Source of the DNA: Pseudomonadota bacterium
Lineage (GTDB): Bacteria > Myxococcota_A > UBA796 > GCA-2862545
Direction: 5' to 3'
Length of the DNA: 53,559 nt
Assembly (NCBI GenBank): GCA_947475315.1
Contig: CANJMY010000016.1
Span: 1-53,559, forward strand
The notes beneath the pieces are model-generated. The model saw only the letters and a program-made list of their open reading frames with translations, did not search any database and was not told the DNA's origin. Shown piece after piece: positions 43,227 through 50,155 of this stretch. The first letter of the stretch is position 1. Each line of letters opens with the position of its first letter. A program made the position numbers and the translations under genes.

Positions 43227-45404
43227 TTACCGCGCGGGGTAGAACGGCACCGCGGCGATCTGCACGCTGGGGTCGTTCAGCTCGTTGACCAGCACGCCGT
43301 AGTTCGACAGCGTGTAGAGCTTGTCCTCGACGTACACGGACCGGCGGACCTGGGCGTACCAGTAGCCGTAGTCCCAGTCGCAGTACGAGCCGATCTCGGA
43401 GGCGCCGACGTCCCGGCCCCACCACCAGTCGTACAGGCAGATGCTGTCCTCCACCAGGACCTGATGGTCGACGCGGCCGTTCTCCGTGATGCCGTCGGTG
43501 AGGCTGACGTGGAACGCGATCGCGCCCGAGAAGCCCGACCAGGTCTGCGTCGCCTCGTCCCAGCTCTGCGTGAAGGCCGGGATGGTCAGCGTGTCGCGAC
43601 CGTAGGTGAACGCGTGGTGGTCCCACAGCGCCTCGGAGTACGACCAAGTCGATCCGCCGCTGCCGGGCGAGATCTCATGCTGGTCGAGCAGCACGGGGTG
43701 CGCGAGGTCGCTGACGTCGAACAGGTTGATCGCGAGGCCGGTCAGCTCTCCGCTCTCCAGGCCCGACATGCCGACGGCCAGCAGGTGGTCCTCGTCGATC
43801 GGGTGCAGGTACGCGGAGTAGCCGGGCATCAGCAGCGCGCCGACGACGGCCGGCTGGGTGGGGTCGGAGAGGTCGAGCGTGAACAGCGGGTCCGTCTGCC
43901 GGAACGTCACCACGTAGCCCTTGTCCCCGAGCATCCGCACCGCGTACACCCGCTCGTTCGGCGCGATGCCGCCGACATGGCCGATCACGTCGAGGCTGCC
44001 CTTGGTGTCGTCACGCAGCACGAACACGTTGTTCGCGGGCGGCGGCGGCACGTCGGTGTCCTCTGCCGCGTCCGCCGCGTCTGCGGCATCCACGCGGGAC
44101 GCGATCGTCGGATCGACCGCGGGCGCGACGCCGCCGTCGGTGGTGGAGCCGCCGCCGTCGGCCATCACCGGGCCCCACGAGATCAGGTCGGTGGTGACCA
44201 CGCGCAGGTCGTCGTTGTACTCGCTCATCGCGAACTGGTCGTAGAGCCAGCCGTCCACCTCGCCCGACGCCAAGTAGGTCGGTGCGTCACCGCCGAGCGC
44301 GAACTTGTGGATGTGGCTCTTGTCGTAGCCGCCCCAGCCCCACCACCACTGCGACGTCTGCGCGACGTACAGGTTGCGGGTGGACGCGTAGACGGTCCAG
44401 CCCTGCGACATCACGCCCGTCGAGCCCAGGTCACCCGTCGCCGGGTCCAGCTGACCCACCGCCAGCATCGCGAGCGGGGTCTCCTGCGCGGGCGCGTAGA
44501 TGTCGCTGCACGCGTACATCGACGTGAACGGCTGGCCGTCGTCCGTGCGCCACTGCGGCAGGTACTCGCCCAGGTCCAGGCTCGCCAAGCTCTCGTGGAC
44601 GTAGGGCCGCAGGACGGTCCGCGCCGTCTCGATCGCGGCCTTCCAGTCGGCCTCTGGCGCGTCCCACGCGGGGTAGTCGGGCAGCCCGATGTCCGTGCGC
44701 GAGGCCAGCTCCCAGGTGCCGGACGGGACGTCCATCCACTGGTTCGCGACGAAGTACACCTTGCCGTCGACCAGTCGCGCGTCGGCGACGTAGCCAGCGA
44801 CGTCGATGCTCCGCTCGATCGTCGGGTGCGCGCGATCTGACACGTCCACGATCGACATGCGCGTGCCGTAGAACCACGTGTCCGGGAGGCCGTCCACGTC
44901 GGTCAGCGCGTCGTTCACGTTGGAGAAGACGACGAGCTTGTCGCCGACCAGGAACAAGCCCTGCGCCCAGCCTTCGAGGTCGAGCTGCGACACCAGCGTC
45001 GTGTCGGCGGCGGGCCAGGACTTCACGATCTGCAGCCCGCGGTCCTGTGCGACGTACAGGTAGTCGCCGTCGGTCTTGACCAGGTCCAGCTCGTCGACGC
45101 CGGTCTCCTGGACGTTGGTGGTGGTGAAGTCGGTGGGTGAGCCGGGCGTGGCGCCGCCGTCGGTCGCCCCATCGTTCTCCCAGTAGACGCCGCCGCCGTA
45201 GTAGCCGTAGCGGCTCTGTGCGATCAGCTCGACGACCGAGTCCTCGATCGTCATCGACAGGTCGTCGCAGTCGGCCATGCGCCGCAGCGACATCTCGGCG
45301 ACCGGCGCGTCCGGATCAGGCTGATCGGGGTCGGTCTTGCATCCCATGAGCGCCAACGAGGCCAAGCCCAGCGTGCTCCAGCGATGTCCTGTGAGTGATC
45401 TCAT
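43227..45404 (-). CDS. Secreted beta-propeller lipoprotein (PF09826-like)
   Basis: ATG 45404 (GGGAGGG upstream) gives 725 residues with a lipoprotein signal ending LALMGC (C22). The family hallmark is TTTNVQETGVDELDLVKTDG near residue 90, the start of the propeller domain found in archaeal and bacterial secreted proteins. Repeated blade patterns follow (LYVAQDRGLQIV, LFLVGDKLVVFSN, VYFVANQW), and the final segment is rich in Trp/Tyr (YDWWWGRD). An Ala/Asp-rich insert (VDAADAADAAEDTDV) marks a flexible loop. The function is unknown; such propellers often bind surface ligands. Confidence 0.82.
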   Translation of the reverse strand: MRSLTGHRWSTLGLASLALMGCKTDPDQPDPDAPVAEMSLRRMADCDDLSMTIEDSVVELIAQSRYGYYGGGVYWENDGATDGGATPGSPTDFTTTNVQETGVDELDLVKTDGDYLYVAQDRGLQIVKSWPAADTTLVSQLDLEGWAQGLFLVGDKLVVFSNVNDALTDVDGLPDTWFYGTRMSIVDVSDRAHPTIERSIDVAGYVADARLVDGKVYFVANQWMDVPSGTWELASRTDIGLPDYPAWDAPEADWKAAIETARTVLRPYVHESLASLDLGEYLPQWRTDDGQPFTSMYACSDIYAPAQETPLAMLAVGQLDPATGDLGSTGVMSQGWTVYASTRNLYVAQTSQWWWGWGGYDKSHIHKFALGGDAPTYLASGEVDGWLYDQFAMSEYNDDLRVVTTDLISWGPVMADGGGSTTDGGVAPAVDPTIASRVDAADAADAAEDTDVPPPPANNVFVLRDDTKGSLDVIGHVGGIAPNERVYAVRMLGDKGYVVTFRQTDPLFTLDLSDPTQPAVVGALLMPGYSAYLHPIDEDHLLAVGMSGLESGELTGLAINLFDVSDLAHPVLLDQHEISPGSGGSTWSYSEALWDHHAFTYGRDTLTIPAFTQSWDEATQTWSGFSGAIAFHVSLTDGITENGRVDHQVLVEDSICLYDWWWGRDVGASEIGSYCDWDYGYWYAQVRRSVYVEDKLYTLSNYGVLVNELNDPSVQIAAVPFYPAR

Positions 45405-45482
45405 GTTGCCCTCCCTCGGACGGGGACCAGGAGGAACGAGGCCTCCGCCGCCGATCCAGGATGCATGGAGCGGGCCAAAGCA

Positions 45483-45511
45483 TGAATGCAACGTTTTGAA
45501 TCATGCATTTA
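45483..45511. promoter_or_regulatory. AT-rich inverted repeat upstream of beta-propeller gene
   Basis: TGAATGCA and TGCATTTA (45483-45490 and 45504-45511) form an 8-bp repeat with one mismatch, 13-nt spacer, in an AT-rich patch (about 45478-45515) within a 241-nt gap that otherwise shows no gene. It lies 80-107 nt before the propeller start on the minus strand and could be an operator or promoter. Confidence 0.35.
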
Positions 45512-45645
45512 ATTTGGATCTGGAGGGCCGGTGATTAGCGGGGCCGTGGCCTTCCACGGACGTGTGGAGTGTTGGGTCGGCGGATGTGGGAACGCGCACG
45601 GCCGAGCGTGGGCGGCTCAATCGAACCCATCCTAGGCACCGCGGC

Positions 45646-46515
45646 TCACCCCGCCCGCGACGCCGGCTCCCCCGACCAGCCCACGATCGCCTGCCAGACC
45701 GCGTCCACCCGCGGCAGCGTGCGCGTGGCCCGGTGTGTGACCAGCCAGAGCGGCAGCGGCGGGGGAAGCGGCGCGGGCGCGTCGATCACGATCAGACCGG
45801 GGTCGTCGTCCGCCAGGCGCCGCGTGCTGATGGTGACGCCAAGGCCAGCGCGCACGGCGGCGTGTACGGCCTCCCAGTCGGTGCTGCGGAGGACGGGCGG
45901 CCGTGCGCCGTGGCGCGCCGCCCACGAGCCCTCGTCGCTGGCGATGCCGGGCATGTCGACCCCCACCCAGTCCAGCGCCTCCCAGGGCGTCCCGGCCCAC
46001 TTGGGGTGCGCGATCACGCCGTACTCCAGCGCGCCCAGGCGCCGCGCGATCAGGTCCTCACCGGTGGGCTGGACGAAGCGCAGGGCCAGGTCGGCCTCGC
46101 GGCGGGTCAGGTCGGCGATCGACATGCTGACCACGATGTCGAAGCGAAGGTCAGGGTGACGGGCGCGCAGCTGGGGCAGCAGCGGGATCAGCCAGTGGTG
46201 GGCGAGCCCAGGCGCGATCGCGATGCGCACCACGCCCGCCACGCTGCCCTCCAGGTCCTCCACGCGCGCCTGCACGCGACGGACGGCGGCCTCGGCCTGC
46301 TCGGCCTCGTCGATCACCGCGGCGGCGAGCGCGGTGGGGACGAGCCCGCCGCGGGACCGGTGGAAGAGCGCCCCGCCCAGCGCGTGCTCCAGTGCGGCGA
46401 TCCGTCGGCTGACGGTCGACTGCTGCGTCCCCAGCAGCACCGCCGCCCGCGAGAAGCTGCCCGCGCGGTGCGCGGCCAGGAAGGTCCGGAGGTCGTCCCA
46501 CTGCATGTCATGCAT
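45646..46515 (-). CDS. LysR-family transcriptional regulator
   Basis: This 289-residue protein has an N-terminal winged helix (about 4-62: WDDLRTFLAAHRAGSFSRAA, QQSTVSRRIAALE) and a periplasmic-binding-like effector domain (about 90-285). It is divergent from an NAD(P)H-dependent oxidoreductase gene (46594), a classic layout in which the regulator controls its neighbour in response to a small ligand. The start is ATG 46515, or more likely ATG 46506, which begins MQWDD at the usual distance to the helix-turn-helix; neither has a strong ribosome site. Confidence 0.9.
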   Translation of the reverse strand: MHDMQWDDLRTFLAAHRAGSFSRAAVLLGTQQSTVSRRIAALEHALGGALFHRSRGGLVPTALAAAVIDEAEQAEAAVRRVQARVEDLEGSVAGVVRIAIAPGLAHHWLIPLLPQLRARHPDLRFDIVVSMSIADLTRREADLALRFVQPTGEDLIARRLGALEYGVIAHPKWAGTPWEALDWVGVDMPGIASDEGSWAARHGARPPVLRSTDWEAVHAAVRAGLGVTISTRRLADDDPGLIVIDAPAPLPPPLPLWLVTHRATRTLPRVDAVWQAIVGWSGEPASRAG

Positions 46516-46593
46516 GGGCGCATGGATAACATGCCGACTTCATCGTTTCTCGCAGGACGAGGGCTCGGTACTCAGAGGGCGGAGGTTGAACCC
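46516..46593. promoter_or_regulatory. Divergent control region of LysR/oxidoreductase pair
   Basis: Five CATG tetramers lie within about 30 nt around 46504-46533, across the regulator start. LysR proteins bind T-N11-A sites, and this cluster may contain such sites; exact boxes cannot be fixed by eye. Confidence 0.35.
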
Positions 46594-47175
46594 ATGACCC
46601 ACGTCCTCGTGATCGAAGCCCACCCCGATGCCGGCCGCTTCTCCACCGCGCTCGCCGACGCCTACGCCGACGGCGCCGCCCGCGCGGGCGCCCAGGTGAC
46701 CCGCCTCGCCCTGCGCGACCTGCGCTTCGACCCCATCCTGCGCGGCGGCTTCCGCGGCGGTCAGGCGCTCGAGCCCGATCTGCTGACCGCCCGCGCCGCC
46801 ATCGAGGCCGCCGACCACCTGGTGTGGGTGACGCCGGTGTGGTGGGGATCGCTCCCGGCCCTGTTCAAGGGCTTCATCGACCGCGCCTTCCTGCCCGGAT
46901 GGGCGTTCGAGAACACCGGCGCGGCGCTCCCCAAGGGCCTGCTCGCCGGGCGGACGGCGCGGGTGATCAGCTCCATGGACAGCCCGTGGTGGTGGTACTG
47001 GCTCAAGCACGGTCGGGCCGCGCACCGGTCGTTGATCGGGTCGACGCTGAACTACGTGGGCATAGGCAAGGTGTCGGAGACGACGGTGTACGTGCTGCGC
47101 AAGCTCGACGAGGGCGCGCGCAAGGCGTGGATCGCGCGGGCGGCGGCGGATGGGGCGAGGGACGCGACGGCGTGA
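46594..47175 (+). CDS. NAD(P)H-dependent quinone oxidoreductase (flavodoxin fold)
   Basis: GGAGG precedes ATG 46594; the protein has 193 residues. It matches the KefF/MdaB/NQO-type family through IEAHPDAGRFSTALADAY at the start, VWVTPVWWGSLPALFKGF (FMN-binding loop) and FIDRAFLPGWAF. These enzymes reduce quinones by two electrons and protect against quinone stress. Control by the divergent LysR regulator is likely. A link to the phenolic-lipid quinone pathway 35 kb away is possible but unsupported. Confidence 0.88.
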   Translation: MTHVLVIEAHPDAGRFSTALADAYADGAARAGAQVTRLALRDLRFDPILRGGFRGGQALEPDLLTARAAIEAADHLVWVTPVWWGSLPALFKGFIDRAFLPGWAFENTGAALPKGLLAGRTARVISSMDSPWWWYWLKHGRAAHRSLIGSTLNYVGIGKVSETTVYVLRKLDEGARKAWIARAAADGARDATA

Positions 47176-47220
47176 GATTGTCCGTTGGTCCGACGATCTC
47201 CGACCCATGCCCGCACCACC

Positions 47221-47307
47221 TTGGCGGACGCCTACATCGGGGGCAACTGCATCAGCCCGTACGACACGCCGATCCACGAGAAGCAGACGGCCTGTTACGA
47301 GATGTAG
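47221..47307 (+). other. Short protein-like stretch, possible gene remnant
   Basis: In the 187-nt gap after the oxidoreductase, 28 codons from TTG 47221 to TAG 47307 read as a sensible peptide end (ADAYIGGNCISPYDTPI, then a Cys near the stop) with more A/T-rich codons than neighbours. No ribosome site or longer frame exists, so it may be the tail of a decayed gene or chance. Confidence 0.25.
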
Positions 47308-47362
47308 GAGCGGGTCACCGGCTCCGGATGGTAAGTCTCCCTCGTCGGTGGGGGAGGCAGGG

Positions 47363-48358
47363 ATGACGGTGCGGTTGGCGACACAACGGCCTGGTCCAGG
47401 CCTCAGCACGCGTCGAACCCTGGCGCTCCTCCTGCTCCCGCTCGCCGCCTGCGACGACTTCCGCTGGTCGCTGGAGCGCAGCGCCGACATCGACGGCCCC
47501 TTCGCCGTGGGCTCTTCGTGGTCGTGGGTCTACGACGTCCCGGCGCTCGGCGAGGGCTGGTCGGCCGTCGTGGAGCCGGCGGACGGCACCACCCTCGACG
47601 CCCACATGGTCGACGGTGCGCTGCAGATCGACGCCACCTTTGAGGCCCCCGGCCGCCGAAGGCTCGACGTGCTCAGCGGCCACGGCGAGGAGGTCGACCA
47701 CCTCGTCTTCCACGCCTGGGAGATCGCGGACGCTCAGGTGTCGTGGCCGGGGAGCGCGCTGGGGGCGCACGCGTTGGCGAGCGGTCCGCTTCACCTCGTG
47801 GCGCGGCGGAACGTGGGGCTGGTGGCGGGCTGGCTCAGCGCGGACGGGCAAGACCTCGCAGGCGACTTGCTCCTTGGGCTCGACGCGGGCGACGCCGCCG
47901 TCGTCGTGGGCACGACGTGCGACGCCCTCGGCGCACACGCCGCCCCCGCGTCGCACGCGTTCTGCGTGCGCGGGGACACCGCCACCGCCACGGCCTCGAC
48001 CTCGCTGCGGGTGAGCGCGAACGGGCGCGCCGTCGTCGACGGGACGCTGATCCTGCACGGCAGCGAGGCGATCGACGAGGTTCGGGTCGAGCTGCCGTTC
48101 CGGGACGCAGGGTTTGGCCCGTCCACGTTGCCCATGAAGACGACCGCGCTCGAAGACGGCACCCCTGTGGTCGGCGTCGAGGTGTCGTGGTCGGTAGACG
48201 GCGAGGCGCTCGACGGGGTGCCGACCTTTGCGGACGGCGAGCGGGAGCACACCGTGCGGGCGTGTGTGGTGCTCACCGCCGACGACCCTGGAGGTCCGGG
48301 CCAGGGCGCGTGCGGGTCGACCACGGTCCGCGGGGAGCTCGCGCCCGCTTCGCCGTGA
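47363..48358 (+). CDS. Lipoprotein of unknown function
   Basis: ATG 47363 follows GGGGAGG and gives 331 residues with a lipoprotein signal ending LPLAAC (C30) after a long basic N-region. The mature part is beta-rich (GSSWSWVYDVPALGEGW, VVDGTLILHGSEAIDEV) and probably forms two immunoglobulin-like domains. Two Cys pairs (about 198/214 and 308/320) could form disulfides. No known family is recognised. The ribosome site may be masked, since CTCCC at 47337-47341 can pair with GGGAG at 47352-47356. Confidence 0.65.
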   Translation: MTVRLATQRPGPGLSTRRTLALLLLPLAACDDFRWSLERSADIDGPFAVGSSWSWVYDVPALGEGWSAVVEPADGTTLDAHMVDGALQIDATFEAPGRRRLDVLSGHGEEVDHLVFHAWEIADAQVSWPGSALGAHALASGPLHLVARRNVGLVAGWLSADGQDLAGDLLLGLDAGDAAVVVGTTCDALGAHAAPASHAFCVRGDTATATASTSLRVSANGRAVVDGTLILHGSEAIDEVRVELPFRDAGFGPSTLPMKTTALEDGTPVVGVEVSWSVDGEALDGVPTFADGEREHTVRACVVLTADDPGGPGQGACGSTTVRGELAPASP

Positions 48359-48447
48359 GCGGGTCGGCCTGCGGCGCTGGGCCCACCCGAGTTCGCCCGT
48401 GCGCGCTGGGCCCTGCCGCGGCTAGGTGCGCCCACGGAGGGCAGGAC

Positions 48448-50070
48448 ATGGGCGATCCCGAGCGCGTACAACACCCACGCCTCACCGCTGCGGCCGTCGC
48501 CTGCGTGTTGGCGGCAGGCCTCGCGCTGCGCGTCGACCACCTCGCCGACAAGCTCGTCTGGCACGACGAGATCGCCACCCGCATCTTCGCCGCCGGCTAC
48601 ACCACCGACGACTGGAAGGAGGTCATCTACACGGGGCGTGTGGTCCCCGTCGCCGAGGTCCGCGCCTACCAGAACCCCAACCCGGACCGAACCACCTGGC
48701 AGGTGATCGACGGCCTGGCGCGCTTGGATCCGCAGCACCCACCGCTCTACTACGTGCTCGCGCGGCTGTGGGTCGGCCTGTTTGGGATGGGCACGGGCGC
48801 GCTGCGCTCGCTGTCGGTGCTGGCGAGTCTGCTTGGCCTGCCCGCCGCGTGGTGGCTCGGTCGCGAGCTCGCCTCTCGACGTGCGGGCTGGATCGCGGCG
48901 CTGCTCTGGTCGGTGTCGCCGTTCTTCGTGCTCTACGCGCAGGAGGCGCGCGAGTACGCGCTGTGGGGGACGGAGATCCTGGTGATGTGCGCGGCGCTGC
49001 TGCGCGCGATGCGGGTGACCGAGGCGGGCGCGCGAGGAGCGTCCGTGGAGGCGGGCGCGACGGCCGCCGCGGGGGGCGCGATCGGGGCGTGGGCGCTCTA
49101 CGCGCTCTCCGTGATCGTGGGCCTCTACACGTCGTTCTCCACGGTGTCGGTGATGCTCGCGCACACGCTGTTCGTCATTGCACGCGCGCGCGCGCGCCCG
49201 AACCGGGTGTCGCTGTCGGCGGCGGCGGCCCTCGCCGTGGCGGTGCTCGCGTTTGTCCCGTGGGGCCTGAACCTGGCGCGCAGCTTCGAGGCCTTCCAGG
49301 CGTCGATGCGCTGGTCCAAAGAGATCGTGATCCCGACCTTCGACCTGCTGCGCATCTTCGCGCTGAACACCAGCCGCACGGTCGTCGACCTGTGGCCCGA
49401 TCTGGACTCCGCGGCGGCGTGGGTGGTCGACGGTGGCGCGTGCGCGGCGATGATCGCCATGCTCTTCCTCGCGGCGCGTCGCGCCCCGCGCGCGTCGGTC
49501 TGGATGCTGGTCACGCTGGTGGTCGCGCCCTTGCTGATGCTGCTGCTCCCGGACCTCCTGTGGGGCGGCATCCGCTCGGTGTCCGGTCGCTACCTCACCG
49601 TGACCTGGGTGGGCTTGCTGATGGCGTCGGCGGTCGGGCTCGACTCGCTGACACGCTCCGCGCGCGCCTGGGCGGTCGGCTTGTTCGTCGCCGCGGGCCT
49701 GGTGAGCGGGCTGTCGAACGCGCGCCAGGAGGTGGTGTGGACCAAGGGCGTCAGCGTAGGCGTGCCGAAGATCGCGCGGCAGATCAACACGTCGACCGCG
49801 CCGCTCGTCGTCGCGAACATCGAGGTGCACCACCCGGGCAACATGCTCGCGCTCGCCAACCTGCTGCGCGACGACGCGACGCTCCAGCTGCTGCCCGTCG
49901 CGGTCGAGAACGCGTACGCGCTCCCCGAGTCGCACGGCGACGTCTACCTGATCAGCCCGAACCCGCAGTTCCGCGCGCGCGTCGAGGCGCAGGCGCCGGT
50001 GCAGACGCGGCTGCTCTACCACGACCTCTTCCTGGAGCTGTGGAAGGTCGAGGCAAGCGGAGCACGTTGA
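48448..50070 (+). CDS. GT39-like (PMT/ArnT-type) membrane glycosyltransferase
   Basis: This 540-residue protein has about ten to twelve helices. The first periplasmic loop contains WHDEIATRIF (the acidic catalytic motif of the GT-C fold), and DPQHPPLYYVLARLWVG follows, both typical of glycosyltransferase family 39 and its relatives. Such enzymes use polyprenyl-phosphate sugars to modify lipids or proteins at the outer face of the inner membrane. GGAGGG precedes ATG 48448. It is convergent with the GT2-GH16 gene, and both together with hldE suggest an envelope-glycan locus. Confidence 0.8.
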   Translation: MGDPERVQHPRLTAAAVACVLAAGLALRVDHLADKLVWHDEIATRIFAAGYTTDDWKEVIYTGRVVPVAEVRAYQNPNPDRTTWQVIDGLARLDPQHPPLYYVLARLWVGLFGMGTGALRSLSVLASLLGLPAAWWLGRELASRRAGWIAALLWSVSPFFVLYAQEAREYALWGTEILVMCAALLRAMRVTEAGARGASVEAGATAAAGGAIGAWALYALSVIVGLYTSFSTVSVMLAHTLFVIARARARPNRVSLSAAAALAVAVLAFVPWGLNLARSFEAFQASMRWSKEIVIPTFDLLRIFALNTSRTVVDLWPDLDSAAAWVVDGGACAAMIAMLFLAARRAPRASVWMLVTLVVAPLLMLLLPDLLWGGIRSVSGRYLTVTWVGLLMASAVGLDSLTRSARAWAVGLFVAAGLVSGLSNARQEVVWTKGVSVGVPKIARQINTSTAPLVVANIEVHHPGNMLALANLLRDDATLQLLPVAVENAYALPESHGDVYLISPNPQFRARVEAQAPVQTRLLYHDLFLELWKVEASGAR

Positions 50071-50155
50071 GTCGCGGCGCCGCGGACCGTTCACCGTGGT
50101 CTGTGAATCGCGCCGACCGCCGCGCGCGGCCGCGCAGCGTCTGCCGCTGCGATCG

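Noticed and set aside
49181..49198. Alternating CG run as a structural element
   Set aside because: It lies inside the GT39-like gene and simply encodes Ala/Arg codons.
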